Assembly (NCBI RefSeq): GCF_013618625.1
Contig: NZ_JABRWO010000020.1
Location: 1-63,210 of the forward strand
DNA length: 63,210 nucleotides
Direction of reading: 5' to 3'
From: Bremerella alba
GTDB taxonomy: Bacteria > Planctomycetota > Planctomycetia > Pirellulales > Pirellulaceae
A program made the translations under genes and the position numbers. The notes beneath the pieces are model-generated. The model was not told the origin of the DNA, searched no databases, and saw only the letters and a list, made by a program, of their open reading frames with translations. Positions 34,766 to 48,004 of the stretch are shown here, in pieces. Within the stretch, counting starts at the first letter, position 1; every line of letters starts with the position of its first letter.

Positions 34766-35250
34766 AGCAGTCTCCATCACAGATGTAGGAAGGGGAGGGG
34801 GTGAATGCGTGGGAATATATGAGAGTGTCAAGCGAAGTAATACAAACAATATGCCAAACGGATATTTCTTGATCACAATGAGGATCCCTTAAGCCGGGTT
34901 GGGACTGCCCTGTAAAGCAGCAATGTGGTTTTCTCTACCACAGAGCCAATAGCAGTCAGGTAGATCGTGATATCACGGCAAAAAACAGAAATCTCAGGAA
35001 GATTGATCTCTCTTACAAGCGTGCGGCGTAACAGGGGCCATTTATTGGCCACCACCCTAATTATTAGTGCATGGCTGCGAGATATTTAGGCATGCCTTAC
35101 CGCTCGTTCTGTGCACAGCAGACCGACCACTCGGTGGGTGTCTCCTGAGAAGCAGGATCAATAGAAATGGGATGCAGCGTGAGCGACGGCCTATCGCCCG
35201 AGAGGATCGCTTGGCTCTGGGCGGTTGTCCCATTGGTTTCCGCGTGTTGG
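34766..35250. other. Gene-free upstream region of the DUF1559 gene
   Basis: About 480 bases with no coding region I can support. The part next to the DUF1559 gene is AT-rich (near 34800-34900) and probably carries its promoter. Short open frames at 35060-35310 on both strands have no family features and no ribosome-binding site, so I leave them out. No hairpin with a T-run. Confidence 0.3.
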
Positions 35251-35466
35251 CTACTCTTTGCCGGGTTTATCTTTGCCTGACTTGCTGAAGGCCAGATATC
35301 CGCCGATGGCAATCATAGCGACCGAGACCCCCAAACTGCCAGCGGCTTTCGAGATATCGTGGGAATCGTTCAAGTCGTATTCAGTAAAGACTAACTTGAG
35401 GCCAGACATGGCCATCAATCCACCCAAGATAACGAGAATGTATCCGAGGACTTTCATCAATCGCAT
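35251..35466 (-). CDS. Small two-helix membrane protein
   Basis: The protein has 71 residues with two hydrophobic helices (VLGYILVILGGLMAMSG and GVSVAMIAIGGYLAF) linked by a polar loop with FTEYDLNDSHDIS. The tail is basic (KSGKDKPGKE). No family recognised. Composition and codon use look real, and it begins just after the terminator of the nrdAB unit, so it needs its own promoter. Confidence 0.6.
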   Translation of the reverse strand: MRLMKVLGYILVILGGLMAMSGLKLVFTEYDLNDSHDISKAAGSLGVSVAMIAIGGYLAFSKSGKDKPGKE

Positions 35467-35487
35467 CCCACGAGGTTGATAAGCAAT

Positions 35488-35520
35488 TAAAAAAGACGGG
35501 CTACCGCTAGGGTAGCCCGC
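35488..35520 (-). terminator. Intrinsic terminator downstream of nrdB
   Basis: On the minus strand, CGGGCTACC, CTAG-type loop, GGTAGCCCG is followed by TCTTTTTTAATTG. It lies about 145 bases after the nrdB stop. Confidence 0.85.
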
Positions 35521-35665
35521 CTTCGTAGTCCTTTACAAGACACAATCCTTAAGTTGTTAGCCCCTCACCTTAAGTCTGGCTCCCTCAGGGAAGAGGAGGC
35601 CCAGAAAGGTGAAGCGCTGCTCGCGGGGAATCGGCCAGGTTGTGTTCTGGCATCCCGGCGGATAG

Positions 35666-36727
<1,062 letters not shown>

Positions 36728-36858
36728 CGTGTTTTCTCCGAAGGAAAATTTGTGCAGGGAATTCGCTTCTTGCCATCGCGTCGGCCACCAGGGCCACGGG
36801 GCCGACGCGTTGTGAACAGGGGCCTAACCGTATCGGCGAGGCCGGCGACAACACGTGC

Positions 36859-39786
<2,928 letters not shown>

Positions 39787-40573
39787 TGCCGTCGCCTTAA
39801 ATCAGCCTTGAATACAAACCTTGCATGAACCTCACACCGGGGGGTGACAACGTTCGAAAATTGACAGCATCAAGCGCAAGCAAGCCGCGTAGGTTTTACT
39901 TGGTCGTCCATGACACAACGTTCAGACGAGAACTTGAGACTCCTAATCTTCACCCCTGATAACAGGGGTAACGTCACCCGCTCAGCTTGGCTGCCTATTG
40001 CCGCGCTACCTCGTGGGCACCACTACAAGATATTGTATCGCTGGATCACCAAGGCACAATATCCTGTGTCGCTAAAAATGGTTTATCGCCAGATGTTGGG
40101 GGCGAATTGAATCATTCTCAACGACGGGAGCCCAATATATCGTGGTAGCAGACCACGTCAACCACATTATCTTCACATGCCATAAACCATTGCTAGCCAA
40201 CAAGTAAGGCCAACATCCGACATATCTTTCCACACCCTGTTCGCTAGCAAGCAAGTGCTATCTGACCATGGGGGCGATACCTCAAGGGAGGATTCTCACA
40301 CCCCAAGTGCCTGAAAACACGACACTTAGCGACTTCGCCCAAACACTAACACTAGATCTTGTGCCAGCAGAGGCCAACTCAGGGAACCCAACCAAGATTT
40401 TTTGGACTTTATCAACCTCTTACCGGGACTTCATCCCATCTGCACAAGATAGCGAGGTTAGTGACACGTTTGGTCACGCGCAATTTCGAACTTAAAACGA
40501 AATGCGATCGCCGTTATGATGAGGTGATAGCACCTGCCACCTCGCTCCTTCCTTTTTCCCACCCACCATATTT
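39787..40573. other. AT-richer gene-free region between nrdA and DUF1592 gene
   Basis: Nearly 790 bases between divergent genes, clearly richer in A and T than the flanks. Short frames exist but none has a family signature or ribosome-binding site. A small hairpin is at about 39950-39970 (CACCCCTGATAACAGGGGT). It must hold promoters for nrdA and for the DUF1592 gene. It might also be decayed foreign DNA. Confidence 0.35.
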
Positions 40574-42871
40574 ATGTGCTTCGACTTCGATAATGCGCGA
40601 AGCGGTCTTTTCGTGGCCGTGTTCAGCCTGACGGTCCTTCTACCCACAACATGTTGGGCCTTGGAACCTGAAGCGCCCGACCACTTCGAGAAGACAATAC
40701 GACCAGCCCTGGTGAAATACTGCGCTGCGTGCCACGATCCGGAAGATCCGAGCAACCACATTAAGTTTCTCCAAGCCGACACGACCGCTGGCATTCAGCA
40801 TTTGCGCGGTATTTGGGGTAGCACCGCCGCGCAGCTTCGTAATCGGACGATGCCGCCGTCGGATGAAGATCAACCTAGCGAGCAGGAGCGTCTGCAATTG
40901 GCCCAGTGGATTGACGACCACTTGCGGGCCACAGCCTGCGAGCTTGGCCCTTACGCGGGCAACGTGACCACGCGTCGTTTGAATCGCCAGGAGTACGAAA
41001 ACACCATCCGCGATCTGGTCGGTCCAGAGCTTGGTTATCACGAGACCTTACCAACCGATGGTGGCGGTGGCGAAGGCTTCAACAACAACGGCGAGACCCT
41101 CTTTCTGCCGCCGATGCTCATGGAACGTTACGTCGAAGCGGCCCAGGATATTCTCGACGCAGCGATCGTGACGCCGGCCTTGCGCAAAACGTTTTCCGGC
41201 GATCAACTGATTCCACAGGGCAAAGCCCAGGCCAACGGAGCACGCCTGTTGAAGCCGGGCCAAGAGCTGACCGCCGGAACGGTCATTTACGTCAGTGGCG
41301 ATTACGAGTTGACCGTCGACGTTCGCAATGCACAGAAGAAGGAGCTCCGGCTCGTCTTGAAGCTCGATGGACTTCCGGCCGACCGATTCAAGCTGAGCTC
41401 GAAGTACGAAGAGCAATCCTTTAGCACGACCGTTCGCCTGAATCGCGGCTTCCATGCGATTGCAGTAGAGAACCCCCAAGCACAACCTAACGTCGAGCTT
41501 CTCCGTTTGAAAGTGAAGGAACTGGGAATCAAACGTCCTAAAGAAGCCCAGAAGTTTCACGATCGAATCTTTCAAGCCAATGACGGCAAGTATGCCCAAG
41601 ACCGGGATGCTGCCACCAAGCTGATTCATCAGTTCGCTTCCCGTGCATTTCGACGCCCTGTGAACGATGACGAGTTGAAACCCTTTTTTGCCCTTTATGA
41701 TCGAGCTGTGAGCCGCAACGATCCCTACGAGGAATGCGTTAAGCTGGCATTGAAGGGAATCTTGATTTCGCCTCACTTCCTATTTCGGATCGAAGCGACT
41801 CCGAAGTCGTCTGAATTGCAGCGCATTAGCGACTACGAACTGGCCACGCGACTTTCATATTTCCTGTGGTCGAGCATGCCGGATCAGCACCTGTTCGACT
41901 TGGCCAAGGAAGGCAAGCTTCACCAAACGCCTGTGCTTAAAGCGGAAGTCCAGCGGATGCTGCACGACCCGAAGGCCGACGCTTTTTTCGAGACGTTCAC
42001 CGGGCAGTGGCTCGGCACGAAAGAAGTGGGCGGAAGTATTTCCCCGATCAACGGCCAGTACCGCGATATCTACTCAAGTGAGTTGGCGGCCAACTTTCGC
42101 GCCGAAGCAGTTCAGCTGACGACCTATATTGCGAGAGAAAACCGGTCGATCATCGATTTCCTCGACGCCGACTACAGCTTCCTCAACGATCGCCTGGCCA
42201 AGCACTATGGCCTGCCCCAGCTGAAAGGTCGTCAGCTACGCAAGGTCGAAGTCGACAATGGCCAACGGGGCGGATTGCTAGGCTTAGGCGGCGTGCACAT
42301 GGTGACCTCGTATCCCCAGCGTTCGAGCCCCGTGCTGCGAGGTGCCTGGGTGCTGGAAACATTGCTGGGGACGCCGGTTCCTAGCCCACCGGCGGACATT
42401 CCGGCCCTGCCTAAGAAGGTCAGCTCGAAAGATTCCACGACCTTCCGGCAGAAGCTAGAAAAGCATCGCGATAACCCTTCGTGTGCCGCGTGTCACGATT
42501 TAATTGATCCCATTGGCTTCGGCCTGGATAACTACGATTTGCTCGGCCGCTGGCGTGACAAGACCGAGAACGGCAAGCCGGTCGATGCCACCGGCATACT
42601 TCCCTCAGGCGAGAAGTTTGCTGGCCCGGTCGAGCTTAAAAAGATTCTGCTATCAAGAAAGCAGGAATTCACTCGTCATTTCAGCCGAAAAGTCTTAGGT
42701 TATGCCCTAGGACGAAGTCTGGAAGATCCCGACAGCTGTACGATCGAATCGCTGGTCACATCGCTCGAAAAGAACGGCTACCGCTGCCAAACACTGATCG
42801 AAGAGATTGTGCTCAGCATCCCCTTTGGTTATCGTCAACTCGCGACGACGCCTGCCCACCCCTCCCACTAA
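40574..42871 (+). CDS. DUF1592-family protein with cytochrome-c-type heme motifs
   Basis: The protein has 765 residues. A signal peptide (LFVAVFSLTVLLPTTCWA) precedes a heme-binding CAACH at about 50-55 (VKYCAACHDPED). The planctomycete domain series follows: DUF1587 (TTRRLNRQEYENTIRDLVG), DUF1595 (ASRAFRRPVNDDELKPFF), DUF1592 (YELATRLSYFLWSSMPDQ), DUF1588 (GLLGLGGVHMVTSYPQRSSP) and DUF1585 at the C-terminus. A second CAACHD motif opens the DUF1588/1585 junction (PSCAACHDLIDPIGFG). The protein is extracytoplasmic and probably redox-active; no reaction is known. The DUF1552 gene follows within 40 bases. Confidence 0.93.
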   Translation: MCFDFDNARSGLFVAVFSLTVLLPTTCWALEPEAPDHFEKTIRPALVKYCAACHDPEDPSNHIKFLQADTTAGIQHLRGIWGSTAAQLRNRTMPPSDEDQPSEQERLQLAQWIDDHLRATACELGPYAGNVTTRRLNRQEYENTIRDLVGPELGYHETLPTDGGGGEGFNNNGETLFLPPMLMERYVEAAQDILDAAIVTPALRKTFSGDQLIPQGKAQANGARLLKPGQELTAGTVIYVSGDYELTVDVRNAQKKELRLVLKLDGLPADRFKLSSKYEEQSFSTTVRLNRGFHAIAVENPQAQPNVELLRLKVKELGIKRPKEAQKFHDRIFQANDGKYAQDRDAATKLIHQFASRAFRRPVNDDELKPFFALYDRAVSRNDPYEECVKLALKGILISPHFLFRIEATPKSSELQRISDYELATRLSYFLWSSMPDQHLFDLAKEGKLHQTPVLKAEVQRMLHDPKADAFFETFTGQWLGTKEVGGSISPINGQYRDIYSSELAANFRAEAVQLTTYIARENRSIIDFLDADYSFLNDRLAKHYGLPQLKGRQLRKVEVDNGQRGGLLGLGGVHMVTSYPQRSSPVLRGAWVLETLLGTPVPSPPADIPALPKKVSSKDSTTFRQKLEKHRDNPSCAACHDLIDPIGFGLDNYDLLGRWRDKTENGKPVDATGILPSGEKFAGPVELKKILLSRKQEFTRHFSRKVLGYALGRSLEDPDSCTIESLVTSLEKNGYRCQTLIEEIVLSIPFGYRQLATTPAHPSH

Positions 42872-42909
42872 ATTCCCTCCCACCGCAATCCTCGACGAAG
42901 GAAAGACTG

Positions 42910-44286
42910 ATGCCTCAGCCCATTTCACGACGGACGCTGCTCAAGGGAGCCGGTGCGGCGTTAGCGCTTCCTTGGCTTGAATCGATGAGTCATCGCAGCT
43001 TCGGTTCAGAAACATTGAGCGAGCCACCCAAACGCGCGGCGTTTCTCTTTGTTCCCAATGGTGTTCGCAGCGATCAATGGAACCCGGCCAAATCGGATGA
43101 CGGCAGCTTCGAGCTGACTCCGATGCTGCAGCCGTTGAAGGGGGTCAAAGAAGAGATCACCTTGCTCGAAAATCTGTGGCATAAGAATACCGTCGGTCGC
43201 AACGGGCACTGGCCCAAGGTGCCGGCATGGCTCTCGGGTGGGTTCGTCGAACGCACATCGGGCCGCGACATCAACACCGGGGGGATCTCGATCGATCAGG
43301 TTCTCGCCAATAAGATCGGCGATCGCACGCCGCTGCCATCGCTGGAACTTGGCGTCGATGCGGCTTACACAGGCGTCGATAACGTCGGGGGCGGATTCAC
43401 GCGAATTTATGGCTCGCACATTGCCTGGCGAGATCCTCACACGCCGGTCCCGAAAGAAATCGTACCGCGACTGGCCTTCGATCGCTTGTTCCGCACGACC
43501 ACGGCCGGCCCGGTTGTCTCGGGGTTCAATCCAAACCAAAAAGCCGTCGCCGATTCGCTGGCTCGCGATGATGCGAGTGTGCTTGACCTGGTACTGGAAG
43601 ACGCCAAATCACTGCGGGGGAAAGTCGGGGAAGGGGACCGAGCGAAGCTGGACGAATACCTCGAGTCGGTTCGCAGTGTCGAGAGACGCATCGAGAGCGC
43701 CTTGAAACCTCAAAAGCGTTGGATCAACGAGGGGCGTTTCGACCTGCCGCGGCCTGGTCCTGGCATTCCGGAAAGTCACGAGGAACATGTTCGCTTGATG
43801 CTCGACATCATGGTCCTGGCCTTTTGGACCGATACAACCCGCATCTCGACGTTCATGCTCGGTAACGCGCAAACCGGCCGAAACTTTGGCTTTATCGACG
43901 GCGTACGCGGCTCGTTCCACGGTCTGTCGCACCATCGCAACGAACAGAAGGAACGCGAGCAATACGAAAAGATCGTGCTCTGGCACTTGTCGCAGTACGC
44001 ATATCTAATCGACAAGATGCGCAGCCTCGACGAAGGGGGCCGGTCGCTCTTAGATAACAGCCTAGTGATGTACGGCTCGAGCATCAAAGATGGCAACACG
44101 CACCAGGAAGAAGACCTTCCGCTGCTGCTGGCCGGCAAGGGGGGTGGCAGCTTCAAGACCAACCGCCGGATCACCGCGCCGAAAGATACGCCGCTGTGCA
44201 ACATGTACGTCTCGATGCTTCGGCATATGGGGGTCGAAGCCGAGAGCTTCGGTGACAGTACCGGTCACCTAGAAGGCTGGAGCTAG
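42910..44286 (+). CDS. DUF1552 domain-containing protein
   Basis: The protein has 458 residues. The N-terminus has a twin-arginine-type signal (SRRTLLKGAGAALALPWLES). The DUF1552 core is recognised from KRAAFLFVPNGVRSDQWNPA, LENLWHKNTVGRNGHWP, SIDQVLANKIGDRTPLPSLE and SSIKDGNTHQEEDLPLLLAG, which is also like a DUF1501/sulfatase-type fold. DUF1552 genes nearly always follow DUF1592 genes in planctomycetes, so the two products probably act together outside the cytoplasm; the pathway is unknown. Tat export would mean it carries a cofactor or folds before export. Confidence 0.93.
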   Translation: MPQPISRRTLLKGAGAALALPWLESMSHRSFGSETLSEPPKRAAFLFVPNGVRSDQWNPAKSDDGSFELTPMLQPLKGVKEEITLLENLWHKNTVGRNGHWPKVPAWLSGGFVERTSGRDINTGGISIDQVLANKIGDRTPLPSLELGVDAAYTGVDNVGGGFTRIYGSHIAWRDPHTPVPKEIVPRLAFDRLFRTTTAGPVVSGFNPNQKAVADSLARDDASVLDLVLEDAKSLRGKVGEGDRAKLDEYLESVRSVERRIESALKPQKRWINEGRFDLPRPGPGIPESHEEHVRLMLDIMVLAFWTDTTRISTFMLGNAQTGRNFGFIDGVRGSFHGLSHHRNEQKEREQYEKIVLWHLSQYAYLIDKMRSLDEGGRSLLDNSLVMYGSSIKDGNTHQEEDLPLLLAGKGGGSFKTNRRITAPKDTPLCNMYVSMLRHMGVEAESFGDSTGHLEGWS

Positions 44287-44435
44287 CACGACCTTCGCGA
44301 TTACTTCGATTGCGGCAAGTTTGTGAGCTGCACGAGAACGATTTACCGGCCATCCGCTGCCGACCGATTACAGATGAAGGGTCATTTTGGTATCGACCCT
44401 TCGATTTGATTTCGGCTTGTGCAGGAATTGTGCCC

Positions 44436-45293
44436 ATGGCTCGCTTGTGGATTTTCTGGACCCTATTGGCAATCGTGGCGGTTGCTCCTAGCGTCGGCCA
44501 TGCGCAGTTTCCGACAGAAAGCATCGCCGAAGACGCCTTCGAAGAATTTGAAGCCGAAGCGGAAGAAGAGGGCGAGATCGAGACCGATCGCGATTCATTC
44601 ACGCCATCGACTGCCGTGGTTGGAACGGGCCGGTTCGTCTTTGAATCGGCCTACACCTTTGTCGACAACCGGGGCGTGCCAGAGACGCACAGTTTCCCCG
44701 AGATCCTCACACGCTACGGCGTATCCGAGAACATCGAACTTCGCTTCGGTTGGAATTACGAAGCTGGTGGGGCCGGCAATCCAACTTCCGGCAACGTCCC
44801 CGACCAGTTCGAGGAAGAAGCCGAGCTTGAGCGTGAAAGCAGCGTCCTGTATGGAGCAAAGTTCCTCCTCACCGAGCAGTGCGGCTGGACGCCAGAGGGT
44901 TCGTTGATCGTTCAAGGCTTTACACCTACTAGCGGTGAAGCGACCGACAGCAGCATGTCCGCGACCTACGTAGGCGGCTGGACCCTACCCAACGACTGGG
45001 TCTGGGACTCGGCCCTTCGCTATAGCACCGGCAGCGAAGAAGAGGACCACTTCAACGTCTGGGCACCCTCGACGGTCGTGAAGGTCCCCTTCGGCGAACG
45101 CTGGAAAGGGCACGTTGAATACTTCGGTATCTTCACTGAAGGGCGCGAAGCGGAAAGCACCCAGCACTTCTTCAGCCCTGGCATGCACTACTTGATCTGC
45201 CCCGACTTTGAAGTCGGCGTGCGCGTTGGCTGGGGCTTGAACGACCAGTCGCCAAACTTCTTCAGCAACGTGGGCTTGGGCCTGCGGTTCTAA
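44436..45293 (+). CDS. Putative outer-membrane beta-barrel (MetA-pathway transporter-like)
   Basis: The product has 285 residues from ATG 44436 (MARLWIFWTLLAIVAVAPSV), chosen because a signal peptide starts there; an upstream in-frame ATG has none. After an acidic stretch (FEEFEAEAEEEGEIETDRD) come alternating beta segments ending in a terminal aromatic (VGLGLRF), the usual outer-membrane barrel signal. The pattern (ESAYTFVDNRGVPETHSFPE; NIELRFGWNYEAGG) resembles the phenol-degradation MetA-pathway outer-membrane family. It starts 150 bases after DUF1552 and may be part of that operon. A terminator follows at 45359. Confidence 0.75.
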   Translation: MARLWIFWTLLAIVAVAPSVGHAQFPTESIAEDAFEEFEAEAEEEGEIETDRDSFTPSTAVVGTGRFVFESAYTFVDNRGVPETHSFPEILTRYGVSENIELRFGWNYEAGGAGNPTSGNVPDQFEEEAELERESSVLYGAKFLLTEQCGWTPEGSLIVQGFTPTSGEATDSSMSATYVGGWTLPNDWVWDSALRYSTGSEEEDHFNVWAPSTVVKVPFGERWKGHVEYFGIFTEGREAESTQHFFSPGMHYLICPDFEVGVRVGWGLNDQSPNFFSNVGLGLRF

Positions 45294-45358
45294 GAAGCAG
45301 GGGGCGTTTCCCATGCTCGATCAAGTCTTGGCTTTTCGACGATCATCGAACGAACACG

Positions 45359-45396
45359 AAACGCCGAGAGACTTCGCTCTCGGCGTTGGATGTTTT
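45359..45396 (+). terminator. Intrinsic terminator after the outer-membrane protein gene
   Basis: AACGCCGAGAG, loop ACTTCG, CTCTCGGCGTT followed by GGATGTTTTT. The 11-bp stem is perfect. Confidence 0.85.
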
Positions 45397-45484
45397 TCGC
45401 TGCACTGATACTTGACTTCACTCAACCGGACGGGCTGGTAAAACTAAAACCAACCCAGAGGATGTCGTACCTCCGCCAAGCTCG

Positions 45485-46423
45485 TTAGCCTAGCGGATTG
45501 TTCCAAAACCGAACGATCACGTCGAAGGGAAGATCGTCTTCCACGTCCACCGTATCACGTCCCAACAGTGTGGCGATTTCAAGTGATTCAATATCCGAGA
45601 AAATCACATCGTTGTTGTTGACACTCGCGGTTCCATTGCCGATCACGAAGTCGTCATGACCGAGTCCACCATAGAGCCTCAAAACGTCGTCAGCAGAGTC
45701 GCAACCGTACAATTCAATACCATGCTCTAAACTGCCTTGTCCATTGGCCATGAATAGGTTCACGGTGTCTGCGGAGGTATTCGAGCCAACGAGAATCACC
45801 CTGGAGACCTCATCTTGGGACTGCCGCGAGATGATTTGTCCGTTGTCGTTGTTCACGACCGTCACAAAATTCTGAGTCACGAAGACGGACACGTTCGCGC
45901 CAGCCTCCGGTGCTTCCAGAATTAGCACGGACTCCTCAAAGAAGACGTTGTCCTGAATGTTTTGGACATCCGTATTCCATCGGATGATGTTCGCCAGAGT
46001 CACCTCTTCCAAATCAATGACACGCGAAACCTCTTCCGATTGCAGGAACGCGTCCTGCGTATAGAAGAATCGGTCGCCGTCACGCAGACGCTCGAACTGA
46101 TTGCCAACGATTGCGTGGAGCAATTCGCCAGCGCTGGAACCTGGGACATGGTCCTCGGCCAAAACACCAGTGAATATATCAATGTTATCCACCGTGCCGA
46201 ACACTTCCTCAAGCTTCGCCTGAATCTCGGGGTCCGAGCTGATCTCTGCGAAGCTGGTCACGGACTCCAGCCCGTACCGGTCGCGAAGATTGTTATAGTC
46301 GGGAAGTCCGTGATCGCGTCCGCGCTGAATGTCGAGAGCAGCAAGATCCAGCCCGCCTGCGAGTTGAGAAATTGCTTGCATCTCCACAGATGGGAACAGC
46401 TGTCGAGCCCGATACTGCTGCAT
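45485..46423 (-). pseudogene. 5'-truncated animal-type heme peroxidase with repeat-rich C-terminus
   Basis: The open frame covers 312 residues. From about residue 23 (GGLDLAALDIQRGRDHG) to residue 160 it is the C-terminal part of the animal/peroxinectin heme peroxidase domain (LPDYNNLRDRYGLESVTSF, ANIIRWNTDVQNIQDNVFF). The first two-thirds of the domain, with the heme-ligand histidine and catalytic residues, are missing. The first 15 residues are antisense of the integrase gene. The remainder (VSVFVTQNFVTVVNNDNG; DVLRLYGGLGHDDFVIGNG) is a hemolysin-type calcium-repeat-like tail. Truncation coincides with the start of integrase homology near 46385, so this is a broken gene. Confidence 0.75.
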
Positions 46424-47454
46424 GGGTAGCCGAGCTTAAAAAGGACCTGGCAGACAAGCTGGTTCGCGCAGGGCTCATTGCTCCTAAGGTCGATGCTGGG
46501 GCGATCACTCTTGAACAACACCTAACCGAGTACGTCAATCGACGCACGGACGTCAAGCCGGCGACTCGCGTGAATTGGGGTCACACGCAGCGAACCTTAC
46601 TGGACTTCTTTGAGAAGGACAAGCTACTGCGATCCATTACGCCAGGCGAGGCTCGCGACTGGCAACGATGGCTTCAAACAGGCGAAGCGAGAGAGAACGC
46701 CCACGCCGACCGCGGGATAGATGACGGACTGGCACCAAACACTATTCGCAAACGAGTCTCTAACGCTCGGCAGTTTTTGGAGGACGCCCTCTCGCGGGAG
46801 TTGATCGCTAAGAACCCGTTTGCCAGCCTTAGAGGATCCGTAGGGGCGAATCACGCTCGCGACTTTTTTGTTACGCGTGAGATGGCGGGCCGAGTACTCG
46901 AGGCCTGTCCGGACGCGCAATGGCGCCTCCTATTCGCCCTGAGCCGCTACGGTGGCCTTCGCTGCCCATCAGAGCATCTCGCCTTGCGATGGATCGACAT
47001 CGACTGGGAGCGAAGCAGGATGCGAGTTCGCTCCCCCAAGACAGCGCACCACGAGGGGAAAGACCACAGGATCATCCCAACCTTCCCGGAGTTGAGACCA
47101 TACCTTGATACGGTCTGGGACGAACCGTCTGACGATCGGGAATTCGTAATCACACGATATCGTCAACCAAATATCAACCTACGCACGCAGTTGGAACGAA
47201 TCATCGAGCGGGCCGGCCTATCCGGATGGCCGAAGATTTTTCAAAACTTAAGGGCCAGCCGGGCAACCGAACTCGCGGCCGAGCATCCCGAGCACGTCGC
47301 GGCGGCATGGGCGGGACACTCAACAATCATCGCCAAAAAGCACTATTGGCGGGTTACCGACTCGGACTTTGAGAAAGCGCTCTCGGGAGGGTTGGCGCAA
47401 AATGCGGCGCAGCACGCGGCTGGCGATGAATGCACGCGATCGCGAGGCGCATAA
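46372..47454 (+). CDS. Tyrosine recombinase/phage-type integrase, N-terminally truncated
   Basis: The open frame has 360 residues from TTG 46372 (or 354 from ATG 46390). The core-binding region starts early (TAVEPDTAAWVAELKKDLAD) and continues into the catalytic domain: RYGGLRCPSEHLALRW (first Arg), RVRSPKTAHHEG (Lys), NLRASRATEL (second Arg), WAGHSTIIAKKHYW (His and nucleophile Tyr). The catalytic residues are intact. The N-terminal arm-binding domain expected in this family (about 50-70 residues) is missing, and its place is taken by antisense peroxidase sequence. The stop lies 60 bases from the 3' end of tRNA-Val, which suggests that the tRNA was the attachment site. Probably a remnant; activity is doubtful. 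Confidence 0.85.
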   Translation: MLASPQMGTAVEPDTAAWVAELKKDLADKLVRAGLIAPKVDAGAITLEQHLTEYVNRRTDVKPATRVNWGHTQRTLLDFFEKDKLLRSITPGEARDWQRWLQTGEARENAHADRGIDDGLAPNTIRKRVSNARQFLEDALSRELIAKNPFASLRGSVGANHARDFFVTREMAGRVLEACPDAQWRLLFALSRYGGLRCPSEHLALRWIDIDWERSRMRVRSPKTAHHEGKDHRIIPTFPELRPYLDTVWDEPSDDREFVITRYRQPNINLRTQLERIIERAGLSGWPKIFQNLRASRATELAAEHPEHVAAAWAGHSTIIAKKHYWRVTDSDFEKALSGGLAQNAAQHAAGDECTRSRGA

Positions 47455-47476
47455 AAAAACCCCAGTATTACCGGGG
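47453..47476 (-). terminator. Terminator of tRNA-Val
   Basis: On the minus strand, CCCCGGTAATACTGGGG is followed by seven T. The T-run overlaps the stop of the integrase gene. Confidence 0.82.
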
Positions 47477-47513
47477 CAAGCAAACTCCTGCAGCTATGTA
47501 CAAAAGTTCACTA

Positions 47514-47587
47514 TGGGCGATATTGGATTCGAACCAACGACCCCTGCCGTGTGAAGACAGTGCTCTAACCAACTGAGCTAATCGCCC
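47514..47587 (-). tRNA. tRNA-Val (anticodon CAC)
   Basis: The cloverleaf is complete on the minus strand: acceptor GGGCGAT/ATCGCCC, D-arm GCTCAGTTGGTTAGAGC, anticodon arm CTGTC-TTCACAC-GGCAG with CAC at positions 34-36, T-arm GTTGGTTCGAATCCAAT, discriminator A. CCA is not encoded. Acceptor and D-arm match valine tRNAs (GGGCGATTAGCTCAG). The 3' end points to the integrase gene. Confidence 0.9.
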
Positions 47588-47653
47588 GGGATTTCTAACT
47601 GATGTTGCCCCACTTTTATAGGTCGGACGTACACGCAGAAAGGTTCGCCGGAA

Positions 47654-48004
47654 TTACGTAAGTTCCGATTTCTCCGGCGTCGACGATTGAGGCGGGGGCT
47701 CGAATTTTGGAGCGCTGGCCTCTTCGAAGTCGTCGTAATCATCGAACTGTGTTGGCGAACTCTTGGAACTATACCCGGCATCCACAGAATCCTCAACCTC
47801 CCTTGTCGCGGAGTGGAACTCGGACTGGATGTCGGACAGGCCCCGTTTGAAGTCGCCGTAGTACTTCCCAAAGGTTTTGGCCACGCCAGGCAGGTTTTTG
47901 CCGAATAGCAGGATCGCAATCACTCCGATGATCGCCATCTCTTGCATGCCCATCCCGCCAAAGAAACCGAGAAGCGCCGACGATGTTCCTATTTCATGCA
48001 ACAT
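47654..48004 (-). CDS. Twin-arginine translocase TatA/TatB-like protein
   Basis: The protein has 116 residues. A short N-terminal transmembrane helix (MQEMAIIGVIAILLFGKNLP) with the FG-x-x-x-LP hinge is followed by an amphipathic helix (GVAKTFGKYYGDFKRGLSDI) and a long acidic, proline-rich tail. Its length is closer to TatB, but the helix lacks the typical TatB Glu8-Leu-Pro and it could be a second TatA. It follows the shorter TatA gene by 91 bases on the same strand. The numerous Tat substrates in this window (genes at 6438 and 42910) fit an active Tat system. Confidence 0.88.
   Translation of the reverse strand: MLHEIGTSSALLGFFGGMGMQEMAIIGVIAILLFGKNLPGVAKTFGKYYGDFKRGLSDIQSEFHSATREVEDSVDAGYSSKSSPTQFDDYDDFEEASAPKFEPPPQSSTPEKSELT

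Noticed and set aside
35067-35312. Short open frames upstream of the 71-residue membrane protein
   Set aside because: They overlap that gene, lie on both strands and show no family features or ribosome-binding sites.
39787-39900. NrdR boxes upstream of nrdA
   Set aside because: No pair of ACACWATATATWGTGT-like sites with regular spacing was found by eye.
40130-40205. Possible remnant of a transposase (HVNHIIFTCHKPLLAN)
   Set aside because: A short match to the start of Y1 transposases at best; no HUH motif or tyrosine helix follows in frame.
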